Shown: piece after piece, positions 7,473 to 17,400 of the stretch
Position numbering within the stretch: the first letter of the stretch is position 1
How the letters are laid out: every line of letters begins with the position of its first letter
The notes under the pieces: generated by a model
Seen by the model: the letters and a program-made list of their open reading frames with translations, nothing else
What the model was told of the DNA's origin: nothing
Databases searched by the model: none
Program-made: the position numbers and the translations under genes
Assembly (NCBI GenBank): GCA_033762375.1
Contig: JANRLQ010000030.1
Span: forward strand, 1 to 64,000
Source: RDXT01 sp033762375
GTDB taxonomy: Bacteria; Bacteroidota; Bacteroidia; J057
Length of the DNA: 64,000 nt
Reading direction: 5' to 3'

Positions 7473-10400
7473 GCAGGCTAATGGCTGCTACCTGGCTCCG
7501 GTATCGGATGCTGGCCGTATAAACCCCGGGTGTGGCTTGTGTATTCCAGCGGGAAAGTGCTGATTGTACATTGCCAAGGGTACCCGTGGTTTCCAGAACG
7601 GTCTTGCCCAGCATGTCTGTGATCCGGATGCGCAGGTGCTCATCAGGCTGATATCCAGACACCGTCAGGGTGATCTGCTCCCGCACAGGGTTGGGCGTGA
7701 GGCGAATACCAATCCATGCGGGGTCATACCGGATCTCAATCACGTCAGACAAACTCTCCGCACCACTGAAGTCCCGCTGCCGCAGCCGATAATAACTCGT
7801 CTGATTCAGCTGATGATCCTCAAACCGGTAGGCAGTCGGCTCGCTGCTGTTACCAGCCGCCGGTACAAATCCCAGGTCTTCAAACGTGACACGGTCGAGG
7901 CTTTTTTCGACAAAAAATCCCTGATTCTGGACCTCGGTTCCGGTAAGCCATTCGAGCCGGGCAATACCTTTGTCATTGTACCCTGATACCTGGAGCCAGG
8001 TGACCGGGAAGGTCTCGGCGGTGCAGGAGATACATTTAAACAGCGAAAAGGATGTAATCCCGCTGACAGTCTGGACATAAGGCCCGGTGCCGGTGGCAGC
8101 CTGAGGCGGAGACAGGGCAGACCAGGTGCCACTGGGGCCTCCGGCGTTTTTGGAAATAAAAGACTGGGCCCGGTCAAAAGTGGCGCCCTCCTGTGCACCA
8201 TCCCACTGGAAAGCAGCGGTGACATTCAGGGCACCTGCGGGGGTACCGCTGGGGGCTATGTCCCACGTCCGGTTGATGATACAGCCCGGATCTGCTACTG
8301 CATTGCCCTGATTGCCCTGCTCATATACCCCGGCAAATACCCGCGCACGAAAGGCTGTGGCAGTTCCTGTTTGGGTAAGGGTAACGGGGGTATACACACC
8401 GGCCGTGCCGATCGGGAAGCGGGTGGGGGTCGCGTTTACGACCCGGATCAGATCACCTCCGCCGGCAGGCAAATTGAGGGTTTCGATATAGGCATCGGCG
8501 CTGCCACCGGTCAGGGTGGCTTCACCGGTGAGGGTAAGATCGTAATCACCGAGTGTCACAGTACCCGCTGTCAGGGTCAGGGCCTGTGTCACGACCTGCG
8601 AGCCGAGCAGGCTGACACCGCCGATGTTGTCAACCGCGAGCTGGCAAAAGTCGGTATTGCCATAGATCAGCTGATTGCCGCTACCCACAAACTGTACGAG
8701 GCCACAACCCGTCCCCAGGCTGCCCTGGTTGTTCCAGTTTCCGTGTACAGCGAGGGTGGCACCGTTGCTGAGGGTGAGGGTGGCGCCGACCTGAATCGTG
8801 ATGTCCAGGCAGGCAGCACTGCCCGCAATGACAGGCTGGGGTGAAGCGCAGGCCGGGATCAGGGCGTCAGTGGTCGCATTGGGGATCAGGCCTTCCTCCC
8901 AGTTGCGGCAGTCTGTCCAGGTGCTGGTACCACCGTTTCCGGTCCAGATGGCAGTGCGGAGATCGGGTGGGGTAAGGTCGGTGTCAATGCTGGTCGGTCC
9001 GGTATATTGAGCCTGGACAAAACAGACCTGTCCGGCCGTATTGGCGGCTGTATTTCTGACTTTGAGGGTGTACCAGCCGGTGGCAGCCGGGGTATAGGTC
9101 AGGGTCAGGTTGCCTGTGCCAGAGACGGTCTGGAGCATATTCCCATCCAGGTCCCAGAGTTCGAGGGTAAGGCTGAGGGCAGGGTTAGCCGGGTAGAGAT
9201 AGGTAGTGATGAGTTGTCCGCCGGCAGCCTGGATATTACCGGCAATGCGGCGGTTGCAGGAGTTGTCGGGGGTGCGACCGCCTTGTCCCAGGGACTCGCA
9301 GTGGCTGTCCCCGAGGTCATTAGCCATTTCCCACTCCTGGACGGTAAGGGTGCTGGCTGGTCCTGTATATACATCGCCGTCCTGTCCTACGGGAGCCCAG
9401 ACGGAGTACCCGTGACGGCCTGCGATATTCAGCGCCGGGTTGACCGGTGGGGTGTTGATGTTTACCCCGCCGTTGCCGTCCACGGTGACAGTGGCCGTTC
9501 CGTTTGCGCCGGAGTAGTCTTTGAGGACCGTGCCGGGGGCAAATCCCGTACCGGTGACATATTGATTTTGCCAGGTAGAATAGTTGTCCGTGATACCTAC
9601 AAGGGCCCGTCCGGAGCGACCGAGAATGAGGTAGTCAGCAGATGCATGCGGGACAATATAATTGCCCTGATCAAAATCCAGATTTTGGTGACACCAGATC
9701 AGGTTGGCTATATCGGGCCGTACAGGCAGCGTCGCAGGATCTGTGGGCTGGTGGGTGTATCGGTTACTCTGGTTGAGATTAAAAAGGTCTTCAAAAAATA
9801 TCTGCGGGCTGCCGTCCACGGTGAGGATGATGGCGTATGCGGCAGAAAGCCGGGGCTCGGAGGGGTCTATATGGGGCGAAAGTTCGGAGCCTGTATTCCA
9901 CCCGGTAATATTGCCATTGGCGTCGAGCTGGGGACGGTAGGTATCGTGGTTGTTGACAAAGGGTACGGTCCGGTGTACCCGCAGGGTGCCGCCGTTGTAG
10001 TCCACGTACCGCTCATTTTGCTGGGCGCCGGGGATATTGGCGAGGTTATAACCGCCGAGGCTGTACACCATGGAGTAGATGCCCCCGCTGGCATCATACG
10101 CCCTGAGACCGAAGTCAAAGGTGCCCATGAGTTTTTCGTTGCCGCCATTGGCGTTGTAGATATGGTTGACGTAGGCGTCGAGCTCAGACTTATTGCCGAC
10201 GTATTCACCTACATTAAACATGGCGTTTCCGCCCTGCGCCCAGGCTGGCACAATATATTTGACATTAAAGGACAGGTCTTGCTGTACGTAGGTGGGGAAG
10301 TGTTTGACGGCATCCCAGCGGAAACCATTTACGCCGGTTTGTTTTTTGTACCACATGATCCAGTTCCGGGATTCGTTCCGCATATAGTTGGTTGTCTGCG

Positions 10401-11112
10401 GGGGATTGTAACATCCGATGCAGGAACTTTGACCATAGGCATTGGACTCATAGGAGATGTCCGGCCCCCAATAGACGCTGTTGATATCGTTATTGCAGCA
10501 GGCATTAAACTGGTTGGGGTAAAAATTGGGCCAGTTTTTTGCCCAGCGTCCGGACCTGTTGAGGTAGTCATTGGCAGACTCATCCGTGGCCGGGGTGGCG
10601 TAGGAGACATAGCGGAAGTTTTTATATCCTTGGGTGCTGCCGTCGTTGTAGTTGCTGAGGGCAAAAAGGTCCTGGCCCCCGGCTCCGGTGGTGCTGCCGG
10701 CGTTGGTGGTATGATTGAGGACCATGTCCTGGATGACCTCCAGGTTATTGGCGTGCATCACGGCTACAAGCCGGAGCAGCTCGTCTTTGTCCCCTACCCG
10801 GGTGCGCAGGTCACCTTTTTGGTACTTGTCACCGAGGTCATAATAATCAAAAGGTACATATCCGACGGAGGAAGGGCTGTTGTTTTTGTAGGCAGGTGGT
10901 ATCCAGACCCCGTCAATACCTATTTCTTTGAGGCGGGGGGTCAGCTCGGTGAGGTAGTCTGCCCAGCGATTAGGGAAGTTGCTGTTCCAGTAGTCCCACC
11001 AAAATCCCTGAAGAATGACTTTTTTGACTTGGGTTTGGGCCACCAGCGGGGTAGTCCAGCACAGGCCTGCCAGCAGAAGGCCGCTCAGGATGCGGTAGAA
11101 ATATCGGTGCAT
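7462..11112 (-). CDS. Secreted alpha-amylase (GH13) with T9SS sorting domain
   Basis: A ~1216-residue exported glycosidase. After a signal peptide (cleavage near VAQ, residue ~27) comes a GH13 (beta/alpha)8 domain with all four conserved regions: DMVLNH, GFRWDAVKHF (nucleophile Asp ~267), FNVGEYVG (acid/base Glu ~303) and FVNNHD (Asp ~390). A beta-rich domain follows, then a jelly-roll-like pre-peptidase-type segment (~610-720), a long beta-helix-like region, and a C-terminal ~75-residue type A sorting domain (LTPNPVREQITLTV ... PGVYTASI) expected to direct T9SS secretion and surface attachment. The Met at 11112 starts the signal peptide; the frame is open to 11148. A LacI-type palindrome lies upstream. 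Confidence 0.94.
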   Translation of the reverse strand: MHRYFYRILSGLLLAGLCWTTPLVAQTQVKKVILQGFWWDYWNSNFPNRWADYLTELTPRLKEIGIDGVWIPPAYKNNSPSSVGYVPFDYYDLGDKYQKGDLRTRVGDKDELLRLVAVMHANNLEVIQDMVLNHTTNAGSTTGAGGQDLFALSNYNDGSTQGYKNFRYVSYATPATDESANDYLNRSGRWAKNWPNFYPNQFNACCNNDINSVYWGPDISYESNAYGQSSCIGCYNPPQTTNYMRNESRNWIMWYKKQTGVNGFRWDAVKHFPTYVQQDLSFNVKYIVPAWAQGGNAMFNVGEYVGNKSELDAYVNHIYNANGGNEKLMGTFDFGLRAYDASGGIYSMVYSLGGYNLANIPGAQQNERYVDYNGGTLRVHRTVPFVNNHDTYRPQLDANGNITGWNTGSELSPHIDPSEPRLSAAYAIILTVDGSPQIFFEDLFNLNQSNRYTHQPTDPATLPVRPDIANLIWCHQNLDFDQGNYIVPHASADYLILGRSGRALVGITDNYSTWQNQYVTGTGFAPGTVLKDYSGANGTATVTVDGNGGVNINTPPVNPALNIAGRHGYSVWAPVGQDGDVYTGPASTLTVQEWEMANDLGDSHCESLGQGGRTPDNSCNRRIAGNIQAAGGQLITTYLYPANPALSLTLELWDLDGNMLQTVSGTGNLTLTYTPAATGWYTLKVRNTAANTAGQVCFVQAQYTGPTSIDTDLTPPDLRTAIWTGNGGTSTWTDCRNWEEGLIPNATTDALIPACASPQPVIAGSAACLDITIQVGATLTLSNGATLAVHGNWNNQGSLGTGCGLVQFVGSGNQLIYGNTDFCQLAVDNIGGVSLLGSQVVTQALTLTAGTVTLGDYDLTLTGEATLTGGSADAYIETLNLPAGGGDLIRVVNATPTRFPIGTAGVYTPVTLTQTGTATAFRARVFAGVYEQGNQGNAVADPGCIINRTWDIAPSGTPAGALNVTAAFQWDGAQEGATFDRAQSFISKNAGGPSGTWSALSPPQAATGTGPYVQTVSGITSFSLFKCISCTAETFPVTWLQVSGYNDKGIARLEWLTGTEVQNQGFFVEKSLDRVTFEDLGFVPAAGNSSEPTAYRFEDHQLNQTSYYRLRQRDFSGAESLSDVIEIRYDPAWIGIRLTPNPVREQITLTVSGYQPDEHLRIRITDMLGKTVLETTGTLGNVQSALSRWNTQATPGVYTASIRYRSQVAAISLLKE

Positions 11113-11153
11113 GGTACAGAAGATAAGGTTGGTATTAGCAGTAATCAATCAGC

Positions 11154-11185
11154 TAAAGGTACAAAAATTCCACGAGATACAGCAA
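11154..11185 (-). promoter_or_regulatory. Putative alpha-amylase promoter
   Basis: On the minus strand a -7-like TACCTTTA (11161 to 11154) is 21 bases downstream of a TTG (11185 to 11183). The transcript would start about 35 bases before the chosen ATG. The -7 element differs from TAnnTTTG at its last base, so the call is tentative. Confidence 0.35.
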
Positions 11186-11193
11186 ACGTTTGC
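11182..11193. promoter_or_regulatory. LacI-family type operator upstream of alpha-amylase
   Basis: GCAAACGTTTGC is a perfect 12-base palindrome with the AAACGTTT core typical of LacI-family sugar repressors. It covers the -33 position of the putative amylase promoter. A second AAACGTTT core lies 24 bases away at 11208-11215. No LacI gene is in the window. Confidence 0.5.
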
Positions 11194-11382
11194 AGGAGAA
11201 AAAAGAGAAACGTTTTTGTCGGCGAGAGAAAAAATTTTTAGCAAAAGCCTCCAACCCGGCTGGGAAAAATCCGTCTTTTCAGCGAGATTTGGGGGTATAA
11301 TAAGTGTGTGCTAAAAATATTTGCTAAAATATTGATCAAAGCCGGGGTAAAGACTTGGAATATTCCATCTTCATTGGTAATT

Positions 11383-12258
11383 ATGCTAATGAAATTGGTT
11401 GAAAGGCCATTGTACCCTTTACCCTATCTCCCGATGGATATCAGAGCATCTATGTACCCCGCCTATACAAGCGGACTTCCGACGGGCCAGCGCCCGGACC
11501 GGCTTTTTCCTACCCGGCCCATCATGTGGGCCATGCTGCTGGCCCTGGTAGGGCTTTCGCGTGTGATTCCTGATTCGATTCCGCTGTGGAATGCGGCACC
11601 TGCACAACCGGCGGCATCCCTGTACCTGATGGAAAAAGCCAGCCAGTATGTCAAAGACACTGAGTCATTTGAAACAGCTGTACGTGAGACGGCAGCCTTC
11701 CTGGACATCCCTCCGGAGTGGCTGATGGCCGTTATGTACTCCGAGTCCCGCCTCAATCCGGCTGCTGTCAACTTTAAGGGCAGCGGCGCGACGGGCCTCA
11801 TCCAATTTATGGTGCCTGTGGTGCGGGAGCTAAATGTAAAACTCGGCACCCGTTATTACATGAAAGACATCCAGCAGATGCCTGCTCACCGCCAGATGGA
11901 ACTCGTCCGCGCCTACCTGCAGACAGTCCGCGAGCGTCATGGTGAGTTTGAGACGCTGACAGACTTGTACCTGGGCATCCTGTACCCACGTGCCATGCGG
12001 TACGGCGACCATACGGTCATGTATGCCCGCCCGTCGCTGACCTATACCCAAAATGCCGGCCTGGACGAAAACCGGGATGGCCGGGTCACGCGGACGGATA
12101 TTGACCAGCGCATGAAACGCCTCTACCCGGAGGCTTATCACACTGATAAAGGGGGACAGGGCTCCTGGTTTCAACAACTCAGCAAAATGGTGACCCGGAT
12201 CACCCCTGACGCTGATCTCTCAGCTGCCGATCCTTTTTCGGTCGGCAACGGTTGGTAA
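11383..12258 (+). CDS. Lytic transglycosylase-like protein (SLT domain)
   Basis: Probable peptidoglycan-cleaving enzyme. After a hydrophobic anchor or uncleaved signal (PIMWAMLLALVGLS), an SLT-type lysozyme fold begins at about residue 95: PPEWLMAVMYSESRLNP contains the catalytic Glu (about 121), followed by GATGLIQFM and a helical region with YLGILYP. Near the C terminus DENRDGRVTRTDID resembles a calcium-binding EF-hand or dockerin-like loop. The frame opens with a GTG at 11308, but the first ATG is 11383, and further Mets at 11389 and 11434 are possible. It is divergent from the amylase gene. Confidence 0.78.
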   Translation: MLMKLVERPLYPLPYLPMDIRASMYPAYTSGLPTGQRPDRLFPTRPIMWAMLLALVGLSRVIPDSIPLWNAAPAQPAASLYLMEKASQYVKDTESFETAVRETAAFLDIPPEWLMAVMYSESRLNPAAVNFKGSGATGLIQFMVPVVRELNVKLGTRYYMKDIQQMPAHRQMELVRAYLQTVRERHGEFETLTDLYLGILYPRAMRYGDHTVMYARPSLTYTQNAGLDENRDGRVTRTDIDQRMKRLYPEAYHTDKGGQGSWFQQLSKMVTRITPDADLSAADPFSVGNGW

Positions 12259-12286
12259 TTTCGGCTTGGATGTCCATATTGGGGAC

Positions 12287-13279
12287 ATGAATTCAGTTGT
12301 TACGTTTCGATGGGGTATTCTCGCCACCGGCAAGATTGCCCATAAGTTTGCCGCAGGCTTGCAGACCCTGCCAGACGCCGCTATGACAGCCGTAGGTGCC
12401 CGCTCGGTGGAGAAGGCCCGGGCATTTGCAGATGAGTTTGGCATAGGCCGTGCCTGGGGCAGTTATGAAGCATTGGTCGCAGACCCTGAGGTGGACATCA
12501 TATATGTCGCGACCCCCCATAACTTTCACTACGAGCATACCCTGCTGGCACTCTCACACGGGAAACATGTCTTGTGTGAGAAGCCGCTGGCCGTGAATGC
12601 CCGGCAGGCGGCCGATATGGCTGCGATGGCCGCTGATAAGGGCCTTATGCTGATGGAGGCCATGTGGACCCGTTATTTGCCGGTATGGGTACAGGTCCGC
12701 CAATGGCTCGCCTCAGGGCTGATCGGGCAGGTGCGGATGCTGATGGCGGATTTTTGTTTTCACGGAGGGATATACGACCCCCTCGACCGCAAGTATAACC
12801 CGGAGCTGGCAGGCGGGGCCCTGCTTGATATTGGGATTTATCCCTTGTATCTGGCTGATATGGTCATGGGAGAGGCCCCCGTTGCTGTCGTGAGTACGGC
12901 TTCCCTGGGTCAGACAGGGGTGGATGAGCAGAGTGCATATGTATTTCAATATAAAAACGGAGCCCTGGCAATGCTGAGCAGCAGTTTTCAGACCAATGGG
13001 CCTAAAGAAGCGGTGATCTGTGGCGACAAAGGCCTGATCCGGGTCCCGCTGTTTTGGCGGGGGCAGTCAGCCGTGGTAGAGCTGAATGGACAAGCGCCTG
13101 AGCAGCATGATTTTCCGTTTGTGTCATCGGGCCTTCAGTACCAGGCCGCGGCCATGATGGAGGCACTGCGCTCCGGGCAGCGGGAAGAACCCTGGATGAC
13201 ACCAGCCGCAAGTGTGGCCCTGCATCAGCAGATGGATGCCCTACGCCAAACGTGGGGGCTGGTATATCCCGGCGAATAA
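12287..13279 (+). CDS. Gfo/Idh/MocA family oxidoreductase
   Basis: NAD(P)-dependent dehydrogenase of ~330 residues acting on a sugar, polyol or dihydrodiol. The N terminus is a Rossmann domain (RWGILATGKIAHKFA), followed by VATPHNFHYEHTLLAL and the family's catalytic-Lys motif CEKPLAVN; the C-terminal beta-sheet domain carries GGALLDIGIYPLYLADMV. It resembles dimeric dihydrodiol dehydrogenases. The ATG at 12287 is preferred over a TTG at 12266. It lies 28 bases after the transglycosylase gene. Substrate unknown. Confidence 0.9.
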   Translation: MNSVVTFRWGILATGKIAHKFAAGLQTLPDAAMTAVGARSVEKARAFADEFGIGRAWGSYEALVADPEVDIIYVATPHNFHYEHTLLALSHGKHVLCEKPLAVNARQAADMAAMAADKGLMLMEAMWTRYLPVWVQVRQWLASGLIGQVRMLMADFCFHGGIYDPLDRKYNPELAGGALLDIGIYPLYLADMVMGEAPVAVVSTASLGQTGVDEQSAYVFQYKNGALAMLSSSFQTNGPKEAVICGDKGLIRVPLFWRGQSAVVELNGQAPEQHDFPFVSSGLQYQAAAMMEALRSGQREEPWMTPAASVALHQQMDALRQTWGLVYPGE

Positions 13280-13295
13280 TCCGCTAACCACCCGC

Positions 13296-14420
13296 TCACA
13301 GGGTAAAATATTGCTTCATAAAATTGATCCGGTCAGCCGGGAGGCCGGAAACTTCTTGTATTTCTTCCCAGCTCTCAAACCTCCCGAGACGGGTCCGCTG
13401 GCCGATCAGGTTTTTGGCTTCGTCAGCACTGAGATAGTAGGCAAGGGTTTTTTCGGAGACACGGTTCAGGTCCTTGCGGGGGATAGTCGTGGGACTGATG
13501 TCCAGAAACGGCGCCATACGGTCGTAGTTTTCGGCTGACATCCCGTACACCTGCCGGAGCTGGTCCTTGTGGACAAAGCCGCCAATGATCTTGCGGTACT
13601 TGACAATCCGGGCAGCCAGGACCGGACCGATACCTGGCACCGCCGTGAGGGCAGCAGAGTCTGCCACATTAAGATCGGCCCGCTGCCCTGCGGCTGCCGG
13701 TGCCGTGATGGACCGGGTGCGCTGCTCAGGAGAAGCAACCGGGGCTGCCTCTGCGATCAGATCGGGTGGGGGAGGTGCTGCTACAAATACCATCGGCGAT
13801 ACTGCGGTGTAGGTCTCCGGACTGAGTTGATAGACCTTCTGAAGCTGATCCACGGAGGTAAATCCCCCTATAGCATCCCGGTACTTGACGATTCGGGCTG
13901 AGAGTACGGGACCTATGCCCGGCAGGCTGGCCAGTTCGTCGGCAGTGGCCTTATTCAGGTCAAGCGGAGCGGCTGCCACAGGCGCAGGAGCAGCCGCCTG
14001 TACACCTGCATAGGGAGAGATGCGGAGATAAGGCAGGAGTTTGTCATACGTTTCAGCCGGGAGGCCATATACTTTTTGGAGGTCAGCGACCTGCTCAAAT
14101 CCTCCGATCGCGTCCCGGTACTTGACGATCCTGGCAGCGAGTACAGGGCCAATGCCGGGCATTTGTTCCCAACGGGCGCTGTCCGCCTGGTTGATGTCGA
14201 GCGCCTGCGGGGTATTTTTTTCCTGAAAGGAGGCCGTGCTGTGGCCAGTGCTGCCGGACATGCTGTCTGTCAGGGCCGGAAATGCAGGCGGCAGTTCGCG
14301 GGCCTCGTCCATTCGCACGAGATATACCCCGGCAGCAGTGAGTCCGATGATAACAAACAACAACAAAACACCTCTGCGCTGGGAGGCAGAGAAGGTCAGG
14401 CTTTTTCGTAACTGGCTCAT
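13296..14420 (-). CDS. ComEA-like protein with four helix-hairpin-helix units
   Basis: A 374-residue membrane-anchored DNA-binding protein. One transmembrane helix near 17-35 is followed by a linker, then three near-identical HhH repeats (LDINQADSARWEQMPGIGPV, LDLNKATADELASLPGIGPV, ADLNVADSAALTAVPGIGPV, each followed by ARIVKYR and IGGF) and a fourth diverged copy at the C terminus. ComEA proteins bind double-stranded DNA during natural transformation; most carry a single domain of about 60 residues. The start codon overlaps the stop of the upstream multi-PAS kinase (ATGA), so the two are translationally coupled. Confidence 0.88.
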   Translation of the reverse strand: MSQLRKSLTFSASQRRGVLLLFVIIGLTAAGVYLVRMDEARELPPAFPALTDSMSGSTGHSTASFQEKNTPQALDINQADSARWEQMPGIGPVLAARIVKYRDAIGGFEQVADLQKVYGLPAETYDKLLPYLRISPYAGVQAAAPAPVAAAPLDLNKATADELASLPGIGPVLSARIVKYRDAIGGFTSVDQLQKVYQLSPETYTAVSPMVFVAAPPPPDLIAEAAPVASPEQRTRSITAPAAAGQRADLNVADSAALTAVPGIGPVLAARIVKYRKIIGGFVHKDQLRQVYGMSAENYDRMAPFLDISPTTIPRKDLNRVSEKTLAYYLSADEAKNLIGQRTRLGRFESWEEIQEVSGLPADRINFMKQYFTL

Positions 14421-17400
14421 GCGGCGGGCATTTCGTCAGATAAGTCAGGAAGGGTGATGGTAAAGGTAGAGCCGATTCGTTCTTCAGACTCGACCGTAAT
14501 CGCGCCCTGAAGTTTTTCGACCGCATTTTTGACAATATACAACCCTAATCCGGAACCTTTAGACTGATTGCTGCCTCTGAAGAACATTTCAAAAACTTTA
14601 TTTTTCATTTTAGGCGGGATGCCCATTCCATTGTCGTTGACCTCGATTTGGATAGCTTGTTGGGCCTTTCGGACCTTCACGATGACATAAGGGGTCTGTG
14701 TCTGGGGATTGTGATAATTGACGCTGTTGACAATAAGGTTTTGGAGGATAGAGGTAAGGAGTTTTTTGTCAGATACCCAGTCGGTGGTGGTGATATCATA
14801 GAGCCGGGCCACTTCTGTCCCGCCTTGCTGGTGCTGGAGGCTGGCATATATATCTACGACCAGTTCCTGGAGGTTGACCCATTCAAGTTTCAGGGGGGCC
14901 TTGTTGATGCGGGTGACGTCCAGGAGTTCGGACAGGATATTATCAAGGCGTTTGGTGCTGCGCGCGATCAGCGAAAAATACCGCAGTGCTGTCTGGTCAG
15001 AAACTTCATCCTGGACGATATTGGTGAGGCCGATGATAGAGGCGAGAGGGCCCCGGAGGTCATGTGATGCCTTGTAGACAAACGCATCCAGTTCGTCATT
15101 TTTTTCCTGGAGTTTTATTTCCGTGAGTTTCCGGTCTGTGATGTCCGTAATAATCGCAATGGTTCCTACGGTATCGCCGAGTGCGTCAATATAGGGTGCA
15201 CCGGCTACCAGCACATAGATCGGTTTGCCTCGCGGATGGTTAAGTTTGAGTTCATACTGGTCAGAGATACCGTCCAGGCGCAGTTGTGTTTTTTCGCGGA
15301 TGATTTCTTCGACTTTTTCACCCTGCAGTGCCTCGTAGGAGTACCTTCCCATCAGGTTTTCCCGTGGTTGTCCCATGATCTGGCATACACGGTCATTCAC
15401 AAAAAGTATCAGTTCTTCTTTATCAGTCAGTATCAGGCCTTCGTTCATGCGCTCTACAAGTGTCCGGTAGCGGAGTTCACTTTGCCGGAGGGCATTTTCC
15501 TGCTCCAGTCGCTCGGAGATATCCCGGGCTACCCCGATGAGATAGGGACGGCCTTCCAGGGTAGCATATCCCATGCTGACCTCTACCGGAAATATATGTC
15601 CGTCCCGGTGGAGATGGTTGCCCTGATAGGTCTGTGCACCATATTGTTTGACATTTTTGAGGATGGTGTCCAGTTGCTGCGCCTGCCCGCTGTCATAGCT
15701 GATATCATAAACCGTGAGTTGCAGGGTTTCTTCCTGGGAGTATCCGAGGCTGGCGGCTACGGCCTCATTGCAGTCAATGATCTGACCGGAGTCCGGATCC
15801 AGGACCATAATCCCGTCTCGGGTGCGGTTGAGGAGTTCCCGGAAGAGGCGCATGCGGGACTCTGCGGCCTTGCGGTTTCGGATGTCCCGTACGATGACCA
15901 TCAGCTTGATCTGGCCGCCGAGCATGGCTTGTTTGGCAATGATCTCAGCCGGAAACATCTCACCGGAGGTCATGATGAGATTAAACTCCTGCCGTATGGG
16001 ACGACCCTCCAGGGCACTCCGCAGGAGGGTCTGAAGTACAGCCAGCTCACCCGGTGGGCAAAACGCCGCCAGGCCCTCCCTGAGGAGATCATCCTTGCCC
16101 GCCTGAAGCATGTCGGCAGCCACCTGGCTCACGTCCACCGTGCGCAGGGTGTCTGGCTCCAGGATCAGGATGCCATCTGCCCCCGAGTTAAAAATCTCCC
16201 GGTAGTTTTGTTCGATGGTTTTGAGGGCCAGGGCAGTGGTGCGTGCCTGGGATATATCCCGGATAATAGCCAGGATCTCCCCGGAGGTCCTCATATTGAG
16301 GAGTCGCAGGTCAAAGTACATCAACTCTCCCCGCATGCGGGTGATAAACTCCATCTGCATGGGCTGGTGCGACTGGCGCAGCTGGTCCAGGGTCTCGGAG
16401 AGTTCTTTTTGTTTGCTGGCAGACATGACCTGCCGCGTGAGTTCCTGGTAGGGGCGACCCTCAAATTTTTTGAGCGAAAAATACGCATCTATCTCCGGTA
16501 TAGTCCGGATGACCCGTACAGACTGGTCAGGCTGTATGATCAGCAGGATGTCCGGCAGGGCATTGACAAGGGACTGGGTCACACTCATACTCCGGGAGAG
16601 GTTCCGGGCCTGCTCCCGCTCCAGGGTGACGTCATGTATTTTGATGAGTATCAGGTCCTTGCGCAACCCCTCGGGTTGGCTCAGGTAGAGCTCGATTTCG
16701 TTAAGGCGGCCATGCTGATCCACCAGCCGGATGAGTTGTTTGTCAGCGGGGGATCCGGCTTGCTGGATCAGCCGGGCAGGGTCGGCAGGGAGGGCCAGTG
16801 CGGCTGTAAGGCCTTGCCACTGTAGCCGGTTGTCTATCTCTGGCGGGAGGTAATCCTGCAGAAAACGAGCCCCGATGCGGTTTTGATATATCAGGCTTCC
16901 GGTGCGGGTATCAATCAAAAAAATAGCAAATAATGCATTGTCCAAAATATGCTCCAACATGTGACTGCTGCCTCTGATCCTGTCCGTAAAGGAGGTCTGA
17001 ACCAGAATGTACAACCCGGTAAACACAGTCACAGACCCCATGATGATCGCAAACGGGATCACCGGTGTCTCTGGCTGTTCAATGGAAAAAATAGGGATAC
17101 AAAATAAAAATATACTCGCTACCGCAAAAATGACGTACTCCCATGTGCTTCTGAAGGTGATCCCGACCAAAATCTGCAAGGCGATCAGCACAGGCACAAA
17201 CATGGAGGGGAGCTTATTGAGATATGCCAGGTAGATGGCCGAGAGATAGAGTAAAATCAGGAAAACAAAGGTATAATCATAAATATGGCGGCTGATATGG
17301 GGGACGATATACCCCAATATGCCGAGGATGATTCCAAAAATGGCCAGAGTCACCCATATATATTGCGGGAAGAACAGGATATTCTCACGGATATCCACGA

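Noticed and set aside
9007..11241. 744-residue open frame on the plus strand, antisense to the alpha-amylase
   Set aside because: The opposite strand encodes a full GH13 enzyme with signal peptide and sorting domain; the plus frame has no domain and is an effect of strong codon bias.
15236..16825. 529-residue open frame on the plus strand
   Set aside because: It lies antisense to the PAS domains of the sensor kinase and shows no recognisable domain.
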